Shown here: positions 6,653-13,630 of the stretch, in pieces
Layout: the number at the start of each line of letters is the position of its first letter
How positions within the stretch are numbered: the stretch's first letter is position 1
DNA from: Fibrobacter sp. UBA1313
Lineage (GTDB): Bacteria; Fibrobacterota; Fibrobacteria; Fibrobacterales; Fibrobacteraceae
NCBI GenBank assembly: GCA_002307115.1
Contig: DBTP01000018.1
Span: 774 to 14,403, forward strand
Length of the DNA: 13,630 nucleotides
Direction: 5' to 3'
The notes under the pieces: model-generated
What the model saw: the letters and a program-made list of their open reading frames with translations, nothing else
Told to the model about the DNA's origin: nothing
The model's database searches: none
Translations under genes and position numbers: made by a program

Positions 6653-8488
6653 TTATTTTGTGAGCTGAAGATTCCAAAGAATCTTGGTTCCGGAAGCAAC
6701 CCAAGGAAGCTGAGGAGGTGCATATGGATTTTTCTCGTCCGGCCAATTGGTCCAGACACGATCACTAAACTCGTAGAATTGCTCAGGAAGGTACGTCAAA
6801 GGGATAGCAGGCTGATCTTCCATAAAAATCCGATTAAGTTCGCGATAGGCGGACTTTAAAGCGTCTTTATCCGTTATCAAAGGAATTGCAGCCATCAGAC
6901 TATCCACTTCTGGACGATATTCTGGAGAGCCCGGCCTGTTGTAACGACCAATATTGGTACCGGCCCATTCCCCCAGCGGACGCCAATCCCTAGAAGACAT
7001 AACAGCCTCAAAACGGCTCCAAGGCAATGATGGAGAAACATCAGCCACGGGTTTGTCCATAATCAAATCAAAATTGCCAGTTCCTCTGGCAGGCCAATAC
7101 TGACCACCATCCACAAATCCTTCACGAACATCAATACCCGCTTTGCGCATTCCTTCAACGGCAATCGTCACAATGGCTTCCCAATCGGTCCAACCTGCAG
7201 GAGACGTAATAAATAGCGTAGGGAGTTTCTTTCCGTTTTTTTCCATATGGGAAAGCGAGCCATCTTCATTGAATACGGAAGTATAACCCGCACTCGCAAG
7301 CATTTTTTTCACCGTTTCAAGCCGTTCTGCATCGCGGAGAGAAAAATTAAGCCCATATTTTTGACAATCTTCCTCATTGATATAGCCACCTTCAAGAGAA
7401 GTGGGCATAATTAACCCAGGTTTTATTTCTGATGTGTAATTAGAAACTGCAAACATACGAATAGCGACATAGTCAATAGCAGTCGCCATGGCACGCCGGA
7501 AGACCTTATCATTCAGAGGCTCTTTCATCGTATTGACAATCATCATTGGCATAGCTCCAGGAACAAAGTAGGGAGCTTTTTCATACCAAGTGCGAACACC
7601 TGCCGCGCGTTTATAAGCAATCCGCGGAATAAAACTCATTGAAGCGTCCAAAGACCCATTGCGCATAGCGATCACGCTATGGTCATTGCTTTTATAAATC
7701 GGATGAACAATGTATTTGGGCGCGGGAAGTTTTCCACCGTGGAGGGCTTCATTTCCCCAATAGTCATCTCGGCGAACGAGAATGATTTTCGAAGCAGAAT
7801 AACTTTGAAGATTATAAGGGCCAGAAACCACTTCTGCCTTATCCATCATCAATTTTTTGACCTCATCCAAAGAATTTCCATTTTCAGCAAGGAGTTTTGT
7901 GAAAACATGCGCAGGAACAATGCGAATCGATTGAAGAACATCGCGAACACTCAACGGATTATTGCGCTTAGTCTTCGCCACCATAAAGGAAAGACGCTCA
8001 GTCGGAGATCCATTAACGTCAACAGTATCTACATGAATCGCAGAAATCTGTTCCAACGCATAACTGGTCACAGCACCCTGATAGTTAGCTCCCAATTCAA
8101 AGATGAATTTGACATCCACTGAAGTGACCGGTTTTCCATCACTCCATTTGGCCTTCGGGTTCAAATCGACAACAATACTATCATTATTAGACAGAGAGTC
8201 TATCAGAGAACCCAGAAGTGGTTCAAAAGCACCATTGAGCGTATTGTAAGTGATCAAAGGTTCATACATCAAGTTAAAGCGACCACCTACTGGCCATGCA
8301 GCCATCCAACTTTCAGCAAGAGGGTTAAAAGTTGAAGGGGTTCCCCACTGTTGTCCTGATAGATAAAGAGTTTCTTCACGAGGAAGAGCTCTCTCGGAAG
8401 TCGTGGTTTGTTGTCCACAACCAACCAAAAACGTTAGAAACGCCGGGATTACAAAAGCACTCCGGGCTATCGTTTTGAGACCAATCAT
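6653..8488 (-). CDS. Substrate-binding lipoprotein of an Opp/Dpp-type ABC transporter (SBP_bac_5 family)
   Basis: Periplasmic solute-binding lipoprotein, 611 aa, feeding the importer encoded just downstream. The N-terminus is a lipoprotein signal peptide: a basic start, a hydrophobic stretch and the lipobox LVGC with the lipidated Cys at 24. The mature part shows family-5 landmarks: GTPSTFNPL near the start, MYEPLITYN, WSDGKPVTSVDVKF, then RRDDYWG and a region like FRRAMATAIDY. The ATG at 8488 has AGAGG at good spacing. It is the first gene of a tightly packed five-gene unit. Family members bind oligopeptides, dipeptides, nickel or plant-type oligosaccharides; I cannot decide the substrate. 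The opening GTPSTFNPL segment makes an oligosaccharide ligand worth considering, but this is weak. Confidence 0.93.
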   Translation of the reverse strand: MIGLKTIARSAFVIPAFLTFLVGCGQQTTTSERALPREETLYLSGQQWGTPSTFNPLAESWMAAWPVGGRFNLMYEPLITYNTLNGAFEPLLGSLIDSLSNNDSIVVDLNPKAKWSDGKPVTSVDVKFIFELGANYQGAVTSYALEQISAIHVDTVDVNGSPTERLSFMVAKTKRNNPLSVRDVLQSIRIVPAHVFTKLLAENGNSLDEVKKLMMDKAEVVSGPYNLQSYSASKIILVRRDDYWGNEALHGGKLPAPKYIVHPIYKSNDHSVIAMRNGSLDASMSFIPRIAYKRAAGVRTWYEKAPYFVPGAMPMMIVNTMKEPLNDKVFRRAMATAIDYVAIRMFAVSNYTSEIKPGLIMPTSLEGGYINEEDCQKYGLNFSLRDAERLETVKKMLASAGYTSVFNEDGSLSHMEKNGKKLPTLFITSPAGWTDWEAIVTIAVEGMRKAGIDVREGFVDGGQYWPARGTGNFDLIMDKPVADVSPSLPWSRFEAVMSSRDWRPLGEWAGTNIGRYNRPGSPEYRPEVDSLMAAIPLITDKDALKSAYRELNRIFMEDQPAIPLTYLPEQFYEFSDRVWTNWPDEKNPYAPPQLPWVASGTKILWNLQLTK

Positions 8489-8541
8489 TGTATCCTCTTA
8501 TTTGGAGTCTGCACAGGAAAGCTCCGATAAAAAACATTGCT

Positions 8542-8584
8542 AATATACTTTAATGTGTAATAAAGCGTATTGGCTTATTCCAAT
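8542..8584 (-). promoter_or_regulatory. Candidate promoter/operator region of the transporter operon
   Basis: The 130 AT-rich bases between the eno terminator and the binding-protein gene must hold the operon promoter. The best -10-like element on the minus strand is TATATT (8542-8547), but I find no good -35 at proper spacing. Upstream of it is an inverted repeat ATTGG-6-CCAAT (8569-8584) that could bind a regulator. No riboswitch-like structure was recognised. Confidence 0.3.
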
Positions 8585-8618
8585 TTCGATTATCAAATTT
8601 AACTTACTTTTTAAAATT

Positions 8619-8650
8619 AAAAAACCTCATTCCTAGGAATGAGGTTTTTT
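8619..8650 (-). terminator. Rho-independent terminator after eno
   Basis: A perfect 32-base palindrome: A6, CCTCATTC, centre CTAG, GAATGAGG, T6. On the minus strand it forms a 14-bp stem with a four-base loop ending in a T-run, starting 23 bases past the eno stop codon. Being symmetrical it could work in both directions, but no plus-strand gene needs it. Confidence 0.9.
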
Positions 8651-8672
8651 TCTTAAAATTTTTCTGAAATGA

Positions 8673-10025
8673 TTACTTTACAGTCTTGCGAGGGTCGCCC
8701 GCATAGACCGCATCTTTGCCCAATTCTTCTTCGATACGGAGAAGTTGATTGTACTTGCAAACACGATCTGTCCGAGAGAGTGAACCTGTTTTGATCTGGC
8801 CCGCAGCAGTGCCTACGGCAAGGTCAGCAATGAAGGCATCTTCGGTTTCGCCAGAGCGGTGAGAAACCACTGGAGCATAGCCAGCTTCCTGAGCCATCTT
8901 GATTGCTTCAAGAGTTTCCGTGATGGAACCCACTTGATTCACCTTGATAAGGATAGAGTTAGCAATACCCTTTTCGAGACCTTCCTTGAAGATCGTTGGG
9001 TTAGTCACAAACAAATCGTCACCGACGAGATTGACTTGCTTACCAAGCTTATCCGTAAGCACCTTCCAGCCAGCCCAATCGCTTTCATCCAAGCCGTCTT
9101 CAATTGAGAAAATCGGATATTTCTTGATGAGTTTTTCATAATAAGAGACCAGTTGAGCACTGGTCATTGTCTTCCCAGTGGATTTCTTAAACGTATAGGT
9201 CTTCTTGTCGCCCTTTTCCTTATTACAGAATTCTGAAGAAGCCACATCAAGAGCGATCTTGATGTCCTTACCGAACTTGTAACCAGCAGCTTCAGTCGCC
9301 TTTCCAAGAGCATCGAGAGCCCCTTCAAGAGTCATTGTGCCCTTGATTACAAACTTGCCGCTCTTATCTTTCTTGATTGCAGCACCAGGAGCAAAACCAC
9401 CTTCATCGCCCACAGTCGTATCAAAACCACCGTCCTTAAGAACCTTCTTAAGGCTGTGGAAAATTTCAGTGACCATCTGAAGTGCGCTGGAGAAAGACTT
9501 GGCACCCACTGGAGCCACCATGAATTCTTGGAAATCAATCGGAGCGGAACTATGGGCACCACCGTTGATCACATTACACATCGGGCAAGGAAGTGTTACT
9601 TTCTTTGTTCCATGAAGTTTAGCAATGTACTTCCAAAGAGAAACTTTTGAATCCTTAGCTGCAGCAACGCAAACAGCCATGGAGACACCGAGAATGGCAT
9701 TTGCGCCAAGCTTGGTTTTGAATGGAGTGCCATCCAAAGCGAGCATTGCGGAATCGATCAAAGCCTGCTTGTTTACTTCCATACCAACAAGTTTCTTCGC
9801 AATCACCGTATTTACGTTCTTGACAGCTTTTGTGGTACCCTTACCACCGTAAGCCTTACCGCCATCGCGAAGTTCGCATGCTTCACGTTCGCCAGTAGAG
9901 GCTCCACTAGGAACCGCAGCGCGGCCTAAAATACCATTGGTGAGGGTAACGTCAACTTCAACGGACGGATTGCCACGTGAATCCAAAATTTGACGAGCAG
10001 TAATCGATTTAATCTTAGCAGCCAT
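8673..10025 (-). CDS. eno: Enolase (phosphopyruvate hydratase)
   Basis: Glycolytic enzyme converting 2-phosphoglycerate to phosphoenolpyruvate; in many bacteria it also has roles linked to the RNA degradosome. All family landmarks are present in order: SGASTGE at 40-46, GGAHSSAPIDFQEFM, GDEGGFAP, the metal-ligand segments ALDVASSEF, SIEDGLDESDW and GDDLFVTN, the catalytic-Lys segment ILIKVNQVGS, and SHRSGETED. At 450 aa it is about 20 residues longer than the E. coli enzyme, mostly through Lys-rich additions after GDEGGFAP and after the ASSEF segment. The ATG at 10025 has AAAGG about 7 bases upstream. The gene is a monocistron bounded by terminators on both sides, placed between rpsG and the transporter operon. 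Confidence 0.98.
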   Translation of the reverse strand: MAAKIKSITARQILDSRGNPSVEVDVTLTNGILGRAAVPSGASTGEREACELRDGGKAYGGKGTTKAVKNVNTVIAKKLVGMEVNKQALIDSAMLALDGTPFKTKLGANAILGVSMAVCVAAAKDSKVSLWKYIAKLHGTKKVTLPCPMCNVINGGAHSSAPIDFQEFMVAPVGAKSFSSALQMVTEIFHSLKKVLKDGGFDTTVGDEGGFAPGAAIKKDKSGKFVIKGTMTLEGALDALGKATEAAGYKFGKDIKIALDVASSEFCNKEKGDKKTYTFKKSTGKTMTSAQLVSYYEKLIKKYPIFSIEDGLDESDWAGWKVLTDKLGKQVNLVGDDLFVTNPTIFKEGLEKGIANSILIKVNQVGSITETLEAIKMAQEAGYAPVVSHRSGETEDAFIADLAVGTAAGQIKTGSLSRTDRVCKYNQLLRIEEELGKDAVYAGDPRKTVK

Positions 10026-10113
10026 GTTTTGCCTTTTTTTAGTGTGAAAATTTTCGTAATAGTGAATATAAAAAGATTTTTACTTGCAAATTCGCGAATA
10101 AAATTTCTTTTCA
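10026..10113 (-). promoter_or_regulatory. eno upstream region, promoter not resolved
   Basis: The 88 AT-rich bases between the rpsG terminator and eno must contain the eno promoter. A TTGCAA (10084-10089) and AT-rich -10-like hexamers (TATTCA at 10063-10068, TATATT at 10065-10070) are present, but the spacers (15 and 13 bases) are short of ideal. A perfect palindrome ATTCGCGAAT (10090-10099) lies immediately upstream and may be an operator. Confidence 0.35.
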
Positions 10114-10149
10114 TCAAAAAAAGGCCCCGCCACAATGGACGGGGACCTT
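10114..10149 (-). terminator. Rho-independent terminator of the rpsL-rpsG unit
   Basis: On the minus strand AAGG(T)CCCCG pairs with CGGGGCCTT (9 bp with one bulged base); the loop can pair further through CCA/TGG. It is followed by a run of seven T residues. It lies 20 bases past the rpsG stop codon and separates the ribosomal protein genes from eno. Confidence 0.9.
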
Positions 10150-10168
10150 AAGAGAAACTTTTCAGAGA

Positions 10169-10645
10169 TTAGAAGCGGAAGTGAGCAAAAGCCTTATTGG
10201 CTTCGGCCATTTTATGCACATCTTGCTTCTTACGAACCGCATTGCCTTCATTATTCTTGGCCGCAACGAGTTCTGCAGCAAGACGAAGAGCCATGTTTGG
10301 TTCTGTGCGCTTACGAGCCGCATCCAGGAGCCAACGAAGAGCAAGAGCCTTCGCACGATCTGGAGCCACTTCCATAGGAACCTGGTAGTTGGCACCGCCG
10401 ACACGACGAGACTTTACTTCTAAACGTGGCTTAACGTTTTCTAAGCAGACTTCGAATTTTTCGAGTCCCGTTTCCTTACCCTCGACTTTCTTATTCAGTT
10501 CATCAAGAGCTGTGTAAACGATCTTTTCTGCAATAGTCTTCTTACCAGCCTTGAGCACCACACCTACAAGCTCAGTAACGAGTGTAGACTTATAGCGCGG
10601 ATCCGGGAGGATGGAACGATGGAGAGCCTTTCTTCTTCTAGACAT
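10169..10645 (-). CDS. rpsG: 30S ribosomal protein S7
   Basis: Primary 16S rRNA-binding protein that nucleates assembly of the 30S head and contacts mRNA near the exit channel; in E. coli it also represses its own operon. The 158 residues match the family length. Recognisable segments are MSRRRKA at the start, LENVKPRLEVKSRRVGGANY in the centre (the beta-hairpin region) and RTEPNMALRLAAEL toward the end. The ATG at 10645 follows the rpsL stop by 8 bases, with AGGG upstream. It is the last gene of its unit: a terminator follows, where the classical str operon would continue into fusA. Confidence 0.98.
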   Translation of the reverse strand: MSRRRKALHRSILPDPRYKSTLVTELVGVVLKAGKKTIAEKIVYTALDELNKKVEGKETGLEKFEVCLENVKPRLEVKSRRVGGANYQVPMEVAPDRAKALALRWLLDAARKRTEPNMALRLAAELVAAKNNEGNAVRKKQDVHKMAEANKAFAHFRF

Positions 10646-10653
10646 ATTTTACC

Positions 10654-11046
10654 CTACTTCTTTTTGGCCGGTGTTGCGCCTTTTTTCTTGACACCATACT
10701 TAGAACGTGCATTCTGACGGCCGTTAACAGCTTGGGTATCCAAGGTGCCACGGATGATATGGTAACGAACACCCGGAACGTCTTTCACACGACCACCACG
10801 AATAAGAACAATGGAATGTTCTTGGAGGTTATGACCTTCACCTGGGATGTAAGCGGTAACTTCCATCTTATTGGAAAGGCGGACACGAGCAATCTTACGA
10901 AGTGCAGAGTTCGGCTTCTTTGGGGTGCTGGTATAAACGCGGGTGCAAACACCACGTTTTTGTGGGCACTGTTTGAGGGCCGGGGACGCAGTCCGGTTGC
11001 TGACTTTCTCGCGACCCTTGCGGACGAGCTGTTGAATTGTTGGCAC
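10654..11046 (-). CDS. rpsL: 30S ribosomal protein S12 (GTG start)
   Basis: Protein of the decoding centre that controls translational accuracy. The 130 residues align without gaps through the core with E. coli S12: CPQKRGVCTRVYT at 27-39, TPKKPNSALRK at 41-51 and GGRVKDVPGVRYH at 84-96. Lys43 and Lys88, where classical streptomycin-resistance changes occur, are the wild-type residues, and Asp89, the site methylthiolated by RimO in many bacteria, is kept. The start codon is GTG at 11046, preceded by AGGGAG about 6 bases upstream; no ATG fits the conserved N-terminus. The C-terminal tail is extended and Lys-rich (KKKGATPAKKK). First gene of the rpsL-rpsG unit, with its own promoter after rpoC. 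Confidence 0.98.
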   Translation of the reverse strand: MPTIQQLVRKGREKVSNRTASPALKQCPQKRGVCTRVYTSTPKKPNSALRKIARVRLSNKMEVTAYIPGEGHNLQEHSIVLIRGGRVKDVPGVRYHIIRGTLDTQAVNGRQNARSKYGVKKKGATPAKKK

Positions 11047-11073
11047 TTTTATCTCCCTAGATTTTGGGGTGCA

Positions 11074-11101
11074 AATATAGTTTGTTTCAGAATAATTTCA
11101 A
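11074..11101 (-). promoter_or_regulatory. Candidate sigma70 promoter for rpsL-rpsG
   Basis: On the minus strand TTGAAA (11096-11101, five of six consensus bases) and TATATT (11074-11079, five of six) are 16 bases apart. Transcription would start near 11067, giving a leader of about 20 bases before the GTG of rpsL. No terminator separates rpoC from rpsL, so readthrough from the RNA polymerase genes is also likely. Confidence 0.6.
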
Positions 11102-11116
11102 GTTTTGGCATTGAGA

Positions 11117-13630
11117 TTACTCCACATTCTCTTCTTCTGGACTCTCAGAATCGTTATCGAGCATCTGGAAAGCCATATCTAAGCCAGCATCATCGCTTTG
11201 AGCATTGCGATGGGCTTCAGCCTCAGCTTCGGCATCAGAATCAATGACAACCACGTCACGAAGATGACGGGCACCAGTACCACTCGGGATCAAACGACCC
11301 ATAATCACGTTTTCCTTGAGACCAGTCAACGGATCCACACTACCAGCAATAGCAGCACGAGTGAGGATTTTAGTTGTTTCCTGGAAGGACGCTGCAGAAA
11401 TAAAACTGTCAGTTGCGAGCGATGACTTGGTAATACCCAAGAGCATCGGCATATAACGGGCAGGAGCCTTCCCTAGAGCACGTAATTTGTTGTTCTTAAT
11501 ACGAAGGCGAGCCTTAGAAATTTCTTCGTCTGGAAGCAACTCAGAATCACCAGGATCAGAAATTTTCACCTTACGCATCATTTGACGGACAATACATTCG
11601 ATGTGCTTATCAGCAATAGACACACCTTGGAGGCGATACACAGCCTGAATTTCATTCACTAAGTGGCGTTGTACTTCTTCTGGGCCTTGCACACGAAGAA
11701 TATCATGGGGGTCTACCGAGCCATCACAAATCTTTTGACCTGCGCGAACACGGTCGCCTTCATGAACGGCCAAGTGACGACCACGAGGAACCAGCACGGA
11801 TTCTTCTTGGTCACCATTTTTAATCACCACTTTCTGATTACCACGTTCTTCATTGCCGTAGGACACAAGACCGTCCATCGGAGCAATGACCGCAATGTTC
11901 TTTGGTATGCGGGCTTCGAAGAGTTCAGCAACGCGTGGAAGACCACCCGTGATATCTCGAGTCTTACCCACAGCGCGAGGAAGTTTTGCAAGGGTCTGAC
12001 CGATAGATGCTTTATCCCCATCATGCACCATCAAAATGGCGGCATCCGGAAGCAAATAGTGTCCGACCTTCTTACCTTCAGAATCCACAACGCTAATCGC
12101 AGGGCGACGTTTACCACGTTTATCACTGATGATAATCCAGGATTCCACATCCGTAATTTCATCTTTTTCAACACGATAGGTGGCATTTTCCACCAAATCT
12201 AAGAATTGGATCTTACCATCCACATTGCTGATAATTGGGCTGTTATAAGGATCCCATTCGTACATGACGGAACCCTTCTTCACCTGAGCTTTGTTTTCAA
12301 CATGAAGAATTGCACCATAAGGAACCTGCATACGGCCCTTGTTAATGCCAGTCGCATCAAATACAACCAATTCACCCATGCGGCTCACAACGATCTTCTG
12401 ACCACTATGGGCAACGGTATCCACATTCTCAAGTTCAACGCTACCATCAACAGGAGACTTTTTATCGCTTTCAACGGTAAGACGACTCGAAGCACCACCA
12501 ATATGGAACGTACGAAGTGTCAGCTGCGTACCCGGTTCACCAATGGACTGAGCGGCGATAACACCAACCGCTTCGCCAAGATCCACCGGACGACCAGAAG
12601 AAAGCATACGACCATAGCACTTAGCACAAACACCAGTAGCAGAGCCACAAGTCAGCACAGAGCGCATCTTCACATGTTCAATACCAGCAGCGGTAATCTT
12701 CGGAAGATCTCGTTCAGAAATAAGATCGCCCACCTTAACAATAATTTCACCAGAAATCGGGTGCTTGATGTCTTCGACTGCAGCGCGACCCAGCAAACGA
12801 TCTTCCAGAGGAACGATTGTATCATCACCATCCTTAAATGCGGAGATATCGATACCCATTGTGGTTCCGCAATCTTGCTCAGTGACAACAAGGTCTTGAG
12901 CCACGTCAACAAGACGACGAGTCAAGTAACCTGCATCCGCTGTTTTAAGAGCGGTATCAGCAAGACCCTTACGAGCACCATGGGAAGAAATAAAGTATTC
13001 CATCACATTCAAGCCTTCACGGAAGCAAGACTTGATCGGATTTTCGATAACTTCTTGACCACCCAACTGTTTGGTTGGCTTTTGCATCAAACCACGCATA
13101 CCAGAAAGCTGTTTAATCTGTTCGCGGCTACCACGAGCACCAGAATCAGCCATCATGTAAACAGGGTTAAATCCGTCTCTATCGCGAGAAAGAAGTTCCC
13201 ACTGTTTAGCAGCTACATCCGTCGTGGTACGTGACCACACATCAATGATCTGATTATAACGTTCACCATCGGTAATCACACCATCTTCGTACAATTCACG
13301 AATCTGATTGACCTTTTCCGTAGCAGCGTCAAGCATTTCTTGCTTCTCTTTCGGAATCACCATTTCGGCAATAGCCACAGAAGATCCGGCACGGGTTGCC
13401 CATTGGTAACCAAGTTCCTTAAGATCATCCAGATACTTCACCGTCACACGGTTTCCGCTACGACGATAAAGATCATCCACAGACTTTGCAATCACTTTCT
13501 TACCGAAAGTATCGTTAGCAAAACCGATTTCGTTCGGAAGCACTTCGTTTAAGAAGATACGGCCAACGGTCGTTTTAATGAGCGCGGGTTCCTGAATAGT
13601 CAAGAACTTCACCTTTTCATGAGCTTTCGC
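11117..13630 (-). CDS. rpoC: RNA polymerase beta-prime subunit, C-terminal part (runs off the window)
   Basis: Largest catalytic subunit of RNA polymerase; 837 C-terminal residues are visible and the reading frame continues past 13630. The visible part begins AKAHEKVKFLTIQEP and includes MMADSGARGSREQIKQLSGM and FREGLNVMEYFISSHGARKG (bridge-helix and trigger-loop area), the second zinc site (Cys at about 254, 328, 335 and 338 of the visible part, in QDCGT and CGSATGVCAKC), VGVIAAQSIGEPGTQLTLRT, and KASLATDSFISAASFQETT. The Mg-binding NADFDGD motif is upstream of the window. The tail after IPSGTGARHLRDVV is short and strongly acidic (EAEAEAE, then SESPEEENVE). The usual rpoBC-rpsL-rpsG order is preserved. 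Confidence 0.98.
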   Translation of the reverse strand, partial: AKAHEKVKFLTIQEPALIKTTVGRIFLNEVLPNEIGFANDTFGKKVIAKSVDDLYRRSGNRVTVKYLDDLKELGYQWATRAGSSVAIAEMVIPKEKQEMLDAATEKVNQIRELYEDGVITDGERYNQIIDVWSRTTTDVAAKQWELLSRDRDGFNPVYMMADSGARGSREQIKQLSGMRGLMQKPTKQLGGQEVIENPIKSCFREGLNVMEYFISSHGARKGLADTALKTADAGYLTRRLVDVAQDLVVTEQDCGTTMGIDISAFKDGDDTIVPLEDRLLGRAAVEDIKHPISGEIIVKVGDLISERDLPKITAAGIEHVKMRSVLTCGSATGVCAKCYGRMLSSGRPVDLGEAVGVIAAQSIGEPGTQLTLRTFHIGGASSRLTVESDKKSPVDGSVELENVDTVAHSGQKIVVSRMGELVVFDATGINKGRMQVPYGAILHVENKAQVKKGSVMYEWDPYNSPIISNVDGKIQFLDLVENATYRVEKDEITDVESWIIISDKRGKRRPAISVVDSEGKKVGHYLLPDAAILMVHDGDKASIGQTLAKLPRAVGKTRDITGGLPRVAELFEARIPKNIAVIAPMDGLVSYGNEERGNQKVVIKNGDQEESVLVPRGRHLAVHEGDRVRAGQKICDGSVDPHDILRVQGPEEVQRHLVNEIQAVYRLQGVSIADKHIECIVRQMMRKVKISDPGDSELLPDEEISKARLRIKNNKLRALGKAPARYMPMLLGITKSSLATDSFISAASFQETTKILTRAAIAGSVDPLTGLKENVIMGRLIPSGTGARHLRDVVVIDSDAEAEAEAHRNAQSDDAGLDMAFQMLDNDSESPEEENVE

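Noticed and set aside
8489..8672. Riboswitch, small RNA or tRNA between eno and the transporter operon
   Set aside because: Apart from the terminator palindrome and a short inverted repeat, the region is plain AT-rich sequence without recognisable conserved RNA structure.
12206..13234. A 342-codon plus-strand open frame antisense to rpoC
   Set aside because: It lies wholly within the well-conserved rpoC coding region; its product has no recognisable domain and its openness is explained by the codon bias of the gene opposite.
1..13630. Mobile element, attachment site or CRISPR explaining the split str operon
   Set aside because: No transposase or integrase gene, no array of direct repeats and no flanking terminal repeats were seen at the junctions around eno or the transporter operon.

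Overview
The window looks like a piece of an ordinary bacterial chromosome in which every gene I can support lies on the minus strand. Read in the direction of transcription (high to low coordinates) the order is: rpoC (C-terminal part), rpsL, rpsG, terminator, eno, terminator, a five-gene Opp/Dpp-type ABC transporter operon (binding lipoprotein, two permeases, two ATPases), terminator, a small 70-codon ORF, an EF-G-family GTPase, and tuf (N-terminal part). No phage, IS, CRISPR, tRNA or rRNA signature was seen. The lipobox on the binding protein fits a diderm bacterium. My impression from overall protein style is a Fibrobacter-like organism, but this is not proven by anything in the window.

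Region by region: 11117-13630 is the last 837 residues of RNA polymerase beta-prime. The 70-bp gap at 11047-11116 holds a good sigma70-type promoter for rpsL-rpsG; rpsL starts with GTG. A hairpin with a U-tract (10114-10149) closes that unit. Enolase (8673-10025) is a stand-alone gene closed by a perfect palindromic terminator (8619-8650). The transporter genes (8488 down to 2620) are packed with gaps or overlaps of about ten bases or fewer, and close with a terminator at 2575-2603. Only 29 bases later begins a small ORF with a strong Shine-Dalgarno sequence, which ends 8 bases before an EF-G/Tet(M)-like GTPase. A 195-base gap with its own promoter and a structured leader precedes tuf.

The arrangement resembles a classical str operon (rpsL-rpsG-fusA-tuf) that has been split: eno and the transporter operon stand between rpsG and the fusA-like/tuf pair, and the gene in the fusA position is a divergent, shortened EF-G relative. 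The other notable features are a transporter permease with an extra periplasmic domain of about 130 residues containing a three-copy repeat, and an ATPase with a degenerate ABC signature. I see no clearly new multi-gene system. The best candidates for something undescribed are the small ORF plus EF-G-like gene pair and the repeat-bearing permease insertion.
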